From Mangrovihabitans endophyticus (GTDB lineage Bacteria; Actinomycetota; Actinomycetes; Mycobacteriales; Micromonosporaceae), in contig NZ_BMMX01000002.1 in assembly GCF_014646155.1 (NCBI RefSeq), positions 332,322 through 396,321 of the forward strand: a stretch of 64,000 bases of DNA, written 5' to 3'. The notes beneath the pieces are model-generated. The model had not been told where the DNA came from. It searched no databases and saw only the letters and a list, made by a program, of their open reading frames with translations. The first letter of the stretch is position 1, and the number at the start of each line of letters is the position of its first letter. The position numbers and the translations under genes were made by a program. Below, in pieces: positions 25,281 to 34,565 of the stretch.

Positions 25281-26300
25281 ATGACGCTGGTGGATCTCAG
25301 TCCAGTCCTGGCCGACATTAATCGAAAATATGGGCGGCCTGGGTTGGTTGCGGGTGTCACCGATCGGCAGCGGTTATGGGCCGTCGGTGCTACCGGTGTC
25401 CGGCGGTTGGGCGATTCGACACCGGTCACCACATCCGACCCGTTCCACATCGGGTCGATCGTCAAGGTGATGACCGGACACGTGATCTTAATCCTGGTGG
25501 AGCGAGGGCTGCTGGCGTGGACGACGACCGCCGGAGAGGTTCTTCCCGGCGCGTCGGCCATGCACCCGCAGATGCGCGTGGCCACGGTCGCCTCTTTGCT
25601 GTCGCACCGATCGGGCATGGCGGGATACTCGGAATCGATGGCGGTTTGGGAGCCGTTCGCCGGATGGAGCGGCACGCCGACCGAGCAGCGGGCGCGGTTC
25701 GCCGCTCATGTGCTTGCCGTTCCTCCTGCGGTGCCGCCCGGCGAGGGCTTGTATTCCAACGCCGCGTATACCGTGTTGGGGGCGATGGCCGAGCGGGTCG
25801 CCGGCTACCCTTGGGAGGATCTGCTCCGCTCAACCATCCTCTCCCCGCTGGGCATGGATTCGGCCGGGTTCGGCTGGCCGGTTTACGCCAGAACAGAGGC
25901 GCCGATCGGCCACCGTGAGGTCGGTGACGGGTTCGAGGTCGCAGAGCAGGAGCTGACCACGCCGCTGAGCCCGGTGCTGGCGTCGGTAGGTGACATGCAC
26001 ATGACCGTGGCCGACCTCGCGACGCTCGCCCGGGCAGAGCTGAACAGCCTGGCCGGTGAGCACACCGCGATCGGTTCGGTCCCAGCGATATACCACGGGA
26101 TCGGCTATCCCCCACCGGTGGCGCAGGAATCCTCCTCAGCAGGCAGCGCCGGCACGTTCTACGCGCTCGAAGTGCTGCGCCCGGTCCAGCAACAGGGCAT
26201 CGTCGTGATGGCCAACGCGGGCGACGACAACGCCCTCATCCGGGGCTCTGTGCTGGAAGCCCTGACCGAGTATCTGACCCGATCGCCCCGAAACGAATAA
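25281..26300 (+). CDS. Serine beta-lactamase-like hydrolase, cytoplasmic
   Basis: Predicted 339 aa from an ATG after GGGAGG. There is no signal peptide. SIVK (S59) in HIGSIVKVMTG and YSN (about 158) in GLYSNAAYTV give the class C/carboxypeptidase active site. The third motif, normally HxG, is poorly preserved (AGSAGTFYA). It lacks the C-terminal extension of esterases of this clan. Paralogous in type, but not closely similar, to the secreted protein at 5.4 kb. Substrate unknown. Confidence 0.82.
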   Translation: MTLVDLSPVLADINRKYGRPGLVAGVTDRQRLWAVGATGVRRLGDSTPVTTSDPFHIGSIVKVMTGHVILILVERGLLAWTTTAGEVLPGASAMHPQMRVATVASLLSHRSGMAGYSESMAVWEPFAGWSGTPTEQRARFAAHVLAVPPAVPPGEGLYSNAAYTVLGAMAERVAGYPWEDLLRSTILSPLGMDSAGFGWPVYARTEAPIGHREVGDGFEVAEQELTTPLSPVLASVGDMHMTVADLATLARAELNSLAGEHTAIGSVPAIYHGIGYPPPVAQESSSAGSAGTFYALEVLRPVQQQGIVVMANAGDDNALIRGSVLEALTEYLTRSPRNE

Positions 26301-26403
26301 CGCAACGGCGAGCCCGTACATCAACCTGGCCACTGACCACAACAGTAGTTGACTCAGCCGACCCGGCCCAACGGCGCACAAAAGTAGCCACGACCCGCTC
26401 GCA

Positions 26404-26757
26404 ATGCGGCGTCACATCCAGCTCGGTGTCCGCTTTCTGGCGGAGCTGGCAGACGACGGCCACGCACTGGAGTTCGCCATCGGTACCGGAAGAGTCGCCA
26501 TACCCCCGATCGAGCACGGCGTTCCGGTGGCCGGCATCGAGCTCTCCCAACCGATGGCCGACCAGCTCAACAGGAAGCGGACGGACATCCCCGTGGTGAT
26601 CGGCGACATGGCGACGACCACCGTCGCGGGACAGTTCTCGCTCGTGTACATCGTCTGGAACAGCATCAGCAACCTCCGCACCCAGCCCGAGCAGGTCGCC
26701 TGCTTCCGCAACGCCGCCCGCCACCTCGCACCGGGCGGACGATTCGTCATCGAGCTA
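26404..26757 (+). pseudogene. SAM methyltransferase, 5' part only
   Basis: The frame from ATG 26404 reads FLAELADDGHALEFAIGTGR, then VAGIELSQPMADQLNRKRTD and ARHLAPGGRFVIELP. Motif I (LEFAIGTGR) and the post-motif acidic residue are typical of class I methyltransferases. At about 26757 the coding sequence stops and a DICT-like gene begins in another frame; the rest of this frame is Arg/Pro junk. N-terminal residues that normally precede motif I are also short. A fragment. Confidence 0.6.
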
Positions 26758-27097
26758 CCAACTGATCGGCGCCGGACGGCACATCCTGCACGCCCCCAAG
26801 CATCTGCTCGTACCGGTCTCCCACACCCTGGAATCGACGGCGCTGCACGCCGCGGTCCCGCCGGTCCTGTTCGCCGCGTTCGAACACGCGCAGTTCTTCC
26901 GACCGTCCACCACCCGGCGCTTCACCGACCTGGCCAGCCGACTGCCCTTCGTCGCGGCGCTGGGCGTGGACATGCCGCCGAGCCCCGCCCCCGGAGTGCG
27001 CGGCGGCGATCTGGATGTTCGCGATCCCCTGGCCAGCGAGTGGACCGTCGTCGTCCTCGGTGCCCACTCCATGATCGGACGTCTCACCGTCCGATGA
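26753..27097 (+). pseudogene. DICT-like sensor domain fragment
   Basis: In frame from about 26753, without a start codon, the protein reads SYQLIGAGRHILHAPKHLLV, then VSHTLESTALHAAVPPVLFA and AFEHAQFFRPSTTRRFTDLA, ending with EWTVVVLGAHSM. This resembles the DICT sensory domain found in front of diguanylate cyclases and two-component kinases in actinobacteria and cyanobacteria. Both the promoter-proximal part and the output domain are missing. Confidence 0.5.
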
Positions 27098-27287
27098 CCT
27101 GACCGGCACCGGCTCGGATGCCGGCTACCGGCCAGTCGCTAGCTGCGGGCTGCGGCCCGGACACGGTGAGCATCTGCAGCAACGACTGGGGTGTACAGCT
27201 CGACCGCACCGCCCAGCGGCCGATCGGCATCGCGGTGTCCCACGGGGCGCAGCCACCGCGTTCCTCGCCGGCGCCTGGTGGGGCGTT

Positions 27288-28919
27288 TCAGCCGTCGTCG
27301 TCCGGCTGTGCGACTGCGCACGGCTCATGTGCACATCCGCTCGGCAGCGGCACCCCGGAGATCTCCGGATGATTACGGAAGTCGGGTCTCGGCAACGCCG
27401 CTCGGTCCAGCTTCCCGTGGGGAGTGAGCGGCAACGCGTCCAGGAGGAGAAAGGCAGCGGGAACCATGTATCCGGGCAGCGCGGAAGCCGCGCGCGCCCG
27501 CAACGCCGTCGGCGCCGGCTTCACGTTTTCGTCGTCCGCGACTATGTAGGCGACCAGCCGGGAGATGCCGGGTCTGCCGGAAATGGCGACGACCGTAACC
27601 TGAGCCACCCCAGGATGGGCGGACAGCACCGACTCGATCTCGCCCGGTTCGATGCGGAATCCGTTCACCTTGATCTGATCATCCATGCGGCCGAGAAACT
27701 CTAGCGTCCCGTCGACGCCGCGACGCGCCCGGTCACCGGTCCTGTACATTCGCGAACCGGCCGGGCCGAAGGGATCGGGAAGGAAGCGCTCGGCGGTCGG
27801 GGCGGGTCGGCTCCAATAGCCTCGTGCCACTCCCGCACCGGCGATGAAGATCTCGCCTTCCTCTCCGGGTGGCGTCACCTGGAGAGCATCGTCCAGGACA
27901 TGAATCCGTACGCCGGGGGCAGCCACACCGATGGGGACCGGCCCGTCGGAAAGCCTTTGCCCGGGCCCGACGCGGTATTCCATGCATCCCACGGTCGCCT
28001 CGGTGGGACCGTACTCGTTGAACACCGTCACCCGCGGCATCTGCCTGCGCAGCCTGCGCAACATGCCCCCGGTCAACTGCTCTCCTCCGACGACAAGTTG
28101 TTCAGCGGGATGAAACTGCGGGGGTAGCAGTGACAGAACGTGGAGATGGCCGGGTGTCACCTTGAGAAAGCCCAGGGGAATCCGCTCCAGGACCATGCGC
28201 GTGGCCGCGTAATCGGCCAAGTCGGCAATGTGAACCCGACCACCGTGCAGCAACGGCAAGTACAGCGCGGTGACAGTGAGGTCGAAGCTCAAGGACGAGT
28301 GCAGCAGAGTAGAGGTGCGCGCGCCAGGATACGAAACGGCCGCCCACGCCACATAATGCAGGAGGGAACGATGCTCGATCATGACGCCCTTCGGCTGTCC
28401 TGTCGAGCCAGAGGTGTAGATGACGTACGCGAGATGGTTCGGTTTCAATGGGGCGATCCGCTCGCCGTCGCGTATGTTCGCCACATCGGCCGCGGACGCT
28501 GTGGGCTCCTCGGACGGGTCGACGACCACGGGCACGTCATTCGTCTTCCACGATCCCTGCTGAGCAATCACACAGATCGGTCGAGCATCCCCGATCATGT
28601 GGCTCAGCCGCGTTTGTGGGTAGTTCGGATCCAGCGGCACATAGGCGGCGCCTGTCTTGAGCACAGCCAGAATCGCCGTGATCGCCGTGCAGCCCCGAGG
28701 CAGGAGGATGCCCACCAGAACGTCCGGGCCCGCGCCCTGGCCGAGCAGCCTCCGCGCCAACCGGTTCGCCCGAGCATTCAGTTCACGGTACGTGAGTTCC
28801 TGTCGATCATCGGAGACCGCGACTGTGTCCGGACGACGAGCGACCTCCCGCTCGAAACGGTTGGGCAACGTATCGTCCGCGACGGCGGTGAACTGAGGAG
28901 AATCGGTGTCTTCCGGCAT
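27288..28919 (-). CDS. Stand-alone NRPS adenylation enzyme (Asn/Asp-type pocket)
   Basis: Predicted 543 aa. Core motifs: A3 YTSGSTGQPKG (about residue 171), A5 NEYGPTEATVG, A7 YRTGD, A8 GRMDDQIKVNGFRIEPGEIE and A10 PLTPHGKLDR with the catalytic Lys. There is no carrier or condensation domain. Aligning the pocket to GrsA by eye gives D-L-T-K-V-G-E-V-G-K, close to the codes for Asn (DLTKLGEVGK) and Asp (DLTKVGHIGK). It probably loads the free carrier protein encoded at the head of the operon. The 30-residue C-terminal tail is unusual. Last gene of the operon, 53 bp after MbtH. Confidence 0.88.
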   Translation of the reverse strand: MPEDTDSPQFTAVADDTLPNRFEREVARRPDTVAVSDDRQELTYRELNARANRLARRLLGQGAGPDVLVGILLPRGCTAITAILAVLKTGAAYVPLDPNYPQTRLSHMIGDARPICVIAQQGSWKTNDVPVVVDPSEEPTASAADVANIRDGERIAPLKPNHLAYVIYTSGSTGQPKGVMIEHRSLLHYVAWAAVSYPGARTSTLLHSSLSFDLTVTALYLPLLHGGRVHIADLADYAATRMVLERIPLGFLKVTPGHLHVLSLLPPQFHPAEQLVVGGEQLTGGMLRRLRRQMPRVTVFNEYGPTEATVGCMEYRVGPGQRLSDGPVPIGVAAPGVRIHVLDDALQVTPPGEEGEIFIAGAGVARGYWSRPAPTAERFLPDPFGPAGSRMYRTGDRARRGVDGTLEFLGRMDDQIKVNGFRIEPGEIESVLSAHPGVAQVTVVAISGRPGISRLVAYIVADDENVKPAPTALRARAASALPGYMVPAAFLLLDALPLTPHGKLDRAALPRPDFRNHPEISGVPLPSGCAHEPCAVAQPDDDG

Positions 28920-28972
28920 GGCTGCGATTCACTCCTGAGTCGGGTGAGCCGAGGGGAATGTGCACGATGTCG

Positions 28973-29155
28973 TCAGCGGATGCTGAGTGGACGCAGATCG
29001 GTCCAGACGCTCCGGACGTGTTCAAGGCATTCACTTCGCGTGCCTCGGTGCCCCGTTTCCCGCCACCCATGCGGGATGGGCAGGAGAGCGGGCCAGACCG
29101 AGTACTGTTCCTCGTGGTTGACGACGACGGTGTGTACGGGCTGGTGCTCGATCAT
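28973..29155 (-). CDS. MbtH-like NRPS helper protein
   Basis: Predicted 60 aa from the ATG at 29155 (MIEHQPVHTVVVNHEEQYSV). The signature NHEEQYSVWP, IPHGWRETG and the end CLEHVRSVWTDLRP are those of MbtH proteins. They bind A domains and make them soluble and active. It lies between the exporter and the stand-alone A enzyme. One of two MbtH genes in the window; the other belongs to the decayed locus at 60 kb. Confidence 0.93.
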   Translation of the reverse strand: MIEHQPVHTVVVNHEEQYSVWPALLPIPHGWRETGHRGTRSECLEHVRSVWTDLRPLSIR

Positions 29156-29213
29156 GGTGGGGTGTTCCTTTCCGTGGAGGGTGCGATCTCGGGCCGGGCG
29201 CAAGGCAAACGGT

Positions 29214-30512
29214 TCATTCGACGACCGGTTCCGGCAGATCGTGTCGAATATGTGCCAGGGTCGAGGTGCCGAGTGGAATCAGCGCGAGACACAGTCCCAC
29301 AGTGGTGATCCAGACGGTGCCGCGCAGGCCGACGGTGGAGCCGAGAATTCCACCGGCGAGCGCGCCGACAGGGGCGACGCCCATTGCTACAAAACGGTTG
29401 GTCGCGGCCACGCGGCCTTGGAGACGATCCGGGGTGATCGACTGGCGGACCGTCAATACCGTCACGGTGTTGGCTACACCGAACGAGGCGAACGTAAAAT
29501 TGATCACCATGAGAGCGCCGACCGTGTAGATCCCCCACGCGCCCAGCAAGGCGATCAGCGGCATGACGGCGTTGGCCACCCCGGCGGTCAGCAGCAGAGT
29601 TCGGCCGTACCCCAACCGTTTCGGTAGCCTGCCGGCGAACATTGCACCGACCAGGAATCCTGGTCCCAGGGCGGCCATCACCAGGCCGATCTCACTCGCC
29701 GTCAGTTTCAGGTCGTGCGGCATGTACTGCACGAAGACCACCTGGAACGCGGTGAAGGAAAGGTTGAAGGCCGCGGCCATGAGGCTCATCGAGCGCAGCG
29801 GCTCGTTGCGCAACACCAGCTTGAGCCCGTTCCCCATCTGCCGGAGCGTGCCGGCGACACCGCTGCCCGAGGAGTGCTTGACGATTGTCTCCCGGTGCCT
29901 GATCAACCCGACGTTGACCACCGAGAGCACGTAGGAGAGCGATGCGGCGCACACCGCGACCGGCGCGGTCAGCCACTGGATCAGCGCACCGCCGAGCGCC
30001 GGACCGCCGATGGTGGCCGCCGATTGGGCGCCACCGAGGCGCGAGTTGCCGAGCCCGAGATCCTCCCGTGCGACCAGCCTCGGCAGGTACGCCTGCGCGG
30101 CAACGTCGAACAGTACGGTGCCGCAGCCGGCGAGGAAACCGACGACGTACAGCCAGCTGATACCCAACGCGTGCAGCCAGTACAGGACGGGAATCATGCC
30201 GAGCACCAGCGCCCGGCCCAGATCCGCGGCCACCATGAGATGTCGGCGTCCCCATCGGTCTACGAGCACGCCGACGAACAGCGCCACCAGCAGATAGGGA
30301 AGCCGAATGGCGGTGGACAGCAGTCCGACCTGTTGCGACGTGGCGTGCAACGCGAACACCGCGGTCAGTGGCAGGGCCAGTTCTGCGATCTGGACCCCGA
30401 ACAATGACGAGGTCTGGCCGATCCACAGCTTGGTGAAGTTGGTGTTCGTCCACAGACTGCGGCGTGCCCGGGGTGTCTGACCTGGTACTCGGTGTGCGGC
30501 AGTGGATGACAT
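29214..30512 (-). CDS. MFS exporter of the NRPS operon
   Basis: Predicted 432 aa from ATG 30512 with AGGAAG before it; longer starts add Ser-rich shadow sequence. About twelve hydrophobic helices are visible. The motif LVDRWGRRHLMV after helix 2 is the MFS motif A. The sequence type matches EntS-like siderophore/peptide exporters. Position after the TE-containing NRPS suggests it exports the peptide or gives self-resistance. Confidence 0.88.
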   Translation of the reverse strand: MSSTAAHRVPGQTPRARRSLWTNTNFTKLWIGQTSSLFGVQIAELALPLTAVFALHATSQQVGLLSTAIRLPYLLVALFVGVLVDRWGRRHLMVAADLGRALVLGMIPVLYWLHALGISWLYVVGFLAGCGTVLFDVAAQAYLPRLVAREDLGLGNSRLGGAQSAATIGGPALGGALIQWLTAPVAVCAASLSYVLSVVNVGLIRHRETIVKHSSGSGVAGTLRQMGNGLKLVLRNEPLRSMSLMAAAFNLSFTAFQVVFVQYMPHDLKLTASEIGLVMAALGPGFLVGAMFAGRLPKRLGYGRTLLLTAGVANAVMPLIALLGAWGIYTVGALMVINFTFASFGVANTVTVLTVRQSITPDRLQGRVAATNRFVAMGVAPVGALAGGILGSTVGLRGTVWITTVGLCLALIPLGTSTLAHIRHDLPEPVVE

Positions 30513-30582
30513 GCAGCTTCCTGAGGGTGAGGAGGAGCTGGACGATGGACCTTCGCAGTGCCTGGTTCGGGCGGGTCGCTCC

Positions 30583-33500
30583 TCAGGGGACCGGGACGCC
30601 TGCGGGCCGGCCCGCGAGAGCCGCCTCGATCCGGGACGCCAGCTTTGATGCGTTCGCATCGCGGATCATCGAGAGGTGCTCCCCCGGTGACTCATCGATC
30701 AGCAGCCGGCCGGCGATACGTCGTTTCCACCCGTAGTCCCCTCCGGTGAACGGTCCGCGTTCCGCCCGGATCAACAGCGCATCTCCCCGGTACGGCTCAC
30801 GCGGGGTGTCTCGGTAGGTGATCAGGGCGCGGGCATGCCGCTGATACAGCCGGACCAACCGGCGCAATTCTTCGACGCTGTTCGCGTCGGGGCGCTCATC
30901 CGTGGTGCCCCTGGTGAGCCGTACGACGCGGTCAAGCCGCGCGTCCGGATCGAGGGCTTCGAGCTCCGCCTCGGTGATCGGCAGCTTGTCGGCGAACGCG
31001 CCGACAATGGCTGCGGCTTCAGAGGTGATGTATCGCGGTGGCACCGGCTCGTCGATGCTCGCGCTGACGATGACCAGCGACCCGACCGGCTCGCCGACGG
31101 ATTGGAGCTGCCGGGCCATCTCATGGGCGACGATGCCGCCCATGCACCAGCCGCCCAGATGGTACGGCCCCTGCGGCTGAACGGTACGCAGGTCGGTCAG
31201 GTACAACTCGGCGATCGCCTCGATGGTCTGCGGCCTGGGGACCTGCGGACCTGCGTATTCCGGCGCCTGGATCGCATGGAACGGCCGGTCCGGATCGAGA
31301 GCCTCGCAGAGTTCTGCGTAGCTGAACACGCTGCCGCCCAGCGAATGCACGAAGAACAGCGGCGGTTTGCCGCCCGTCGGCCGCAGCGACAGCACCACGC
31401 TGCTCGCGGTTTCTCGCTTGCCGTCGATGATCCGGGCAAGCTCAGCCAGCGTGCCACCCGGCAGAGCGGTGAACGGGATGTCTCGCTCGGCCAGCGCCCG
31501 GAGTCGCATGATCACGCGCAGCGCCGCCAGCGAGTTGCCGCCGAGTTCGAGGAAGTTGTCCGTAGCACTGATCCGAGCGAGGCCCAGGACGTCGCGCCAG
31601 ATCTCGGCGATCGCGCGCTCGGTCGCGGTACGTGGTTCGACGAACGTCTCGGTCGAGGACCGGACCTCCCCCGGCGCCGGAAGCCGGTTGCGGTCTATCT
31701 TGCCGTTCGGAGTCAGCGGGAAGGCATCGAGCACCACGAAGGCTGCGGGAACCATGTACGCCGGCAGTGCGGAGGCGACAACGCCGCGCAGTTGCGCCGC
31801 GCCCGGCGCAGCACCCTGCGGCGTCACGTAGGCGACCAGTTGCTGCTCCCCTGCCCGGACCTGCCGGGCAATCACCGTCACGCCGCCCACGCGCGGGTGG
31901 CGGGCCAGAACCGACTCGATCTCACCCAGCTCGATCCGGAAGCCACGGATCTTGACCTGATGGTCGGTGCGGCCGAGGAAGTCCAGCGCACCCGAAGGCA
32001 GCCGGCGCACGACGTCGCCGCAGCGATACATGCGGTCGCCCTCTTGCCCGTACGGATCGGGCAGGAACCGGTCGGCTGTCAGGTCCGCGCGGCCGAGGTA
32101 GCCGCGCGCCAGCCCGACGCCCGCGATGTACAAGTTTCCCGGCACGCCTTCGGGGACCGGGTTGCATGCATCATCCAGGACGTAGACCCGGGTGTTGGCG
32201 ATCGGATGGCCCAAGGTGACCGGATCATCGGGGTTCAGCAGTTGGAGACAGGACCAGATGGTGGTTTCGGTCGGGCCGTAGGCGTTCCACACCGCAGGGA
32301 ACCGGCTGGTGAGTTCCGATGCCAGGTCGGCCGGCAGCGCTTCGCCCCCGGTAATCACCCGCAGCTCCGGGTCTGGCCGCAGTCCGGCTTCCACGAGCAG
32401 GCGCCAGCTCGACGGGGTGGCCTGCATGACGGTCGCGTTGCTGTTCTCCACGAACTCGCGCAGTCGGAGCCCGTCGACCGCGATGTTGGGCGCGAGAACG
32501 AGTTCCGCACCTGTCATCAGGGGCAGATAGACCTCGAGTGCGGAGATGTCGAAGGACAGCGAGGTCACGGCCAGCATCCGGTCTCGGTGGGTGAATCGCA
32601 GATCGCGTTGGACGGACAGGAGCAGGTTCAGCAGTGCCCGGTGCGTGATCTGCACGCCCTTAGGGCGCCCGGTCGAGCCGGAGGTGTAGATGACGTACGC
32701 GAGGTGTTCCGGTGTGACGGCGAGCGGAGGTTCGTGGTCCGGGTACCCGTCGTCGGCGACGCCCACGGTGAGCACCGGCACGGCACCGCGTTCGAGTGCT
32801 CCGGTCAGCTCCGGCTCGGACAGCAACACCGCGACGCGGGCGTCGTCCACCATGTACTGAAGGCGGTCCTTCGGGTATTCCGGGTCCAGTGGCACGTAGG
32901 CGCCCCCGGCCTTGAGCACCGCGAGAAGGCCGATGATCAGCTCGGCGGACCGGTGGAGATGCACGCCGACCAGGATGTCCGGCCCGACGCCGAGGTCACG
33001 CAGACGCCAGGCCAGGCGGTTTGACCGAGCGTGTAGCTCGCCGAAGGTGAGTTCCCCTTCGTCGGTGCGAAGGGCGATGGATTCGGCGCGGATGGCCACC
33101 TGCTCGGAGAGAAGTTCGGGCAGCGTGCGGGCGGGAAGGTCCAGCGCGGTGTCGTTCCAGCGCCGCACCAGCCGGTGAACCTGCTCGGCGCCGAGCAGGT
33201 CGGTGGCCATTGCCGAGGCGTTCGGCGCGGCGGTCAGCGCGGTGAACGCTGCCGCGTAGTAACCACCGATCTCGACGATCCGCTGTTCGGTGAAGACGGC
33301 CCGGTCGAAGTTGATGCGCAGCCGCAGGTCGCCCGTGCTCGGATCGGTGCCGAAGTTGGCGGTGAACGGAAAGCTGGTCTGCTCGAAGAAGTCTTCGGAA
33401 ACGATCGTGATCTGGTCTAGCTGCATGTGGTAGCTGCGGAAGTTGCGGTGATCCACCACCGTTTCGAAGAACTCGCGCCGCCGCGAGTCCTGCAACATCT

Positions 33501-34506
33501 GAGCCATCGGGTAGCGGCGGTACGGCAGCGCCTCGCTCTCCTGGTGGTGAATCCGCTGTGCCAACTCGATCCAGCTCGCTTCGGCGACCTCGGCCACCAA
33601 CGGGAGGGTGTTGAGGAAAAGGCCGACCGTCTCGTCTCCGTCCGGGGTCTCCGGGCGGCCGTTGCTCACCCGGCCGGTGACCACCCGGCTGCGCCCCGAC
33701 AACAATGCCAGAACCCTGGCGTGGGCGGCGAACATGACCGCCTTGACGGGAACCTTCGCGCGCGCCGCCACCGAGCGCAGTTTGACTGCGAGTCCGTCCG
33801 GCAGCGGGACTTCGTGCACCTGTGCCTGACGTTGAGCGGTGAGACTGAGTCCACCCTCTCGGAAAAGTCCGGTGAACTCGGTGTCGGCCACCGTGTGGAC
33901 CCAGTAGTCGCGGGCCTGCGCACTGGCGAGCGCTTCCCGTTCCAGGCTCACGTAGTCCCGGAATCGGGTGACCGGTGTGCTGGGCGGGGCGTCACGGCCG
34001 GCCAGCAAGGCGTCGTATCCGGCGAGCAGATGAGAGGTGACCAGTGACAGGCTCCAGCCGTCCAGGATGGCGTGGTGGAAGCTGATGCCGATCTGAAAGT
34101 CCGTGTCGCTGAACACATGGGCGTTCAGCCTGAGCAGAGGCGGTTTTGTCAGGTCGAAGGGGGTGACCTTCTCCCGTGCGGCCCATTGCGCGACCCGGCG
34201 CCGCTGCTGCGTCTCGGGCAGCTCACGCAGGTCGTCCACCGTGAGGGGTGTCGGCGCCGAGGCATGCACCAGTTGCATGGGCTCGCTGAAGCCCGCCAGG
34301 TCAACGCTGCTGCGCAAGATGTCCGAGCCTTGCACGACGCGCGCCAGGATCGTGCGCAACGCCGTCTCGTCGAAGTGCCCGGCCAGCCGGATGGTGGAGA
34401 CGTCGTGATACGTAGGTGTGTCCGGATCCTCCAAGCTGTGGTACAGCATCCCGGCCTGGAGCCGTGTCAGCGGATAGGCATCGATGATTACAGAGGGGTT
34501 CGGCAT
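30583..34506 (-). CDS. NRPS module C-A-T-TE with Cys-type thioesterase
   Basis: Predicted 1307 aa. C domain about 1-440 with HHAILDG (about 146). A domain about 460-950: A3 YTSGSTGRPKG (about 608), GRTDHQVKIRGFRIELGEIE and PLTPNGKIDR. The pocket read by eye is D-I-L-Q-I-G-A-I-W-K, nearest Gly codes (DILQLGLIWK). T domain with LGGNSL (about 990). Thioesterase about 1040-1290: the nucleophile elbow is GGWCMGG (about 1120), so Cys replaces the usual Ser; His is in GEHLSM (about 1276). Cys-type TEs are known for unusual release chemistry (beta-lactone in obafluorin, beta-lactam in sulfazecin). Last extension module and release point of the line. Confidence 0.9.
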   Translation of the reverse strand: MPNPSVIIDAYPLTRLQAGMLYHSLEDPDTPTYHDVSTIRLAGHFDETALRTILARVVQGSDILRSSVDLAGFSEPMQLVHASAPTPLTVDDLRELPETQQRRRVAQWAAREKVTPFDLTKPPLLRLNAHVFSDTDFQIGISFHHAILDGWSLSLVTSHLLAGYDALLAGRDAPPSTPVTRFRDYVSLEREALASAQARDYWVHTVADTEFTGLFREGGLSLTAQRQAQVHEVPLPDGLAVKLRSVAARAKVPVKAVMFAAHARVLALLSGRSRVVTGRVSNGRPETPDGDETVGLFLNTLPLVAEVAEASWIELAQRIHHQESEALPYRRYPMAQMLQDSRRREFFETVVDHRNFRSYHMQLDQITIVSEDFFEQTSFPFTANFGTDPSTGDLRLRINFDRAVFTEQRIVEIGGYYAAAFTALTAAPNASAMATDLLGAEQVHRLVRRWNDTALDLPARTLPELLSEQVAIRAESIALRTDEGELTFGELHARSNRLAWRLRDLGVGPDILVGVHLHRSAELIIGLLAVLKAGGAYVPLDPEYPKDRLQYMVDDARVAVLLSEPELTGALERGAVPVLTVGVADDGYPDHEPPLAVTPEHLAYVIYTSGSTGRPKGVQITHRALLNLLLSVQRDLRFTHRDRMLAVTSLSFDISALEVYLPLMTGAELVLAPNIAVDGLRLREFVENSNATVMQATPSSWRLLVEAGLRPDPELRVITGGEALPADLASELTSRFPAVWNAYGPTETTIWSCLQLLNPDDPVTLGHPIANTRVYVLDDACNPVPEGVPGNLYIAGVGLARGYLGRADLTADRFLPDPYGQEGDRMYRCGDVVRRLPSGALDFLGRTDHQVKIRGFRIELGEIESVLARHPRVGGVTVIARQVRAGEQQLVAYVTPQGAAPGAAQLRGVVASALPAYMVPAAFVVLDAFPLTPNGKIDRNRLPAPGEVRSSTETFVEPRTATERAIAEIWRDVLGLARISATDNFLELGGNSLAALRVIMRLRALAERDIPFTALPGGTLAELARIIDGKRETASSVVLSLRPTGGKPPLFFVHSLGGSVFSYAELCEALDPDRPFHAIQAPEYAGPQVPRPQTIEAIAELYLTDLRTVQPQGPYHLGGWCMGGIVAHEMARQLQSVGEPVGSLVIVSASIDEPVPPRYITSEAAAIVGAFADKLPITEAELEALDPDARLDRVVRLTRGTTDERPDANSVEELRRLVRLYQRHARALITYRDTPREPYRGDALLIRAERGPFTGGDYGWKRRIAGRLLIDESPGEHLSMIRDANASKLASRIEAALAGRPAGVPVP

Positions 34507-34565
34507 GTCTTTCCTGTTCTGTCGTTCCCGCTGAAGCAGGCCGGCTCGTTCGAACGCTGAGGCGC

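Noticed and set aside
30835..33024. 729-codon plus-strand frame within the NRPS region
   Set aside because: Antisense shadow of the C-A-T-TE gene; no family features.
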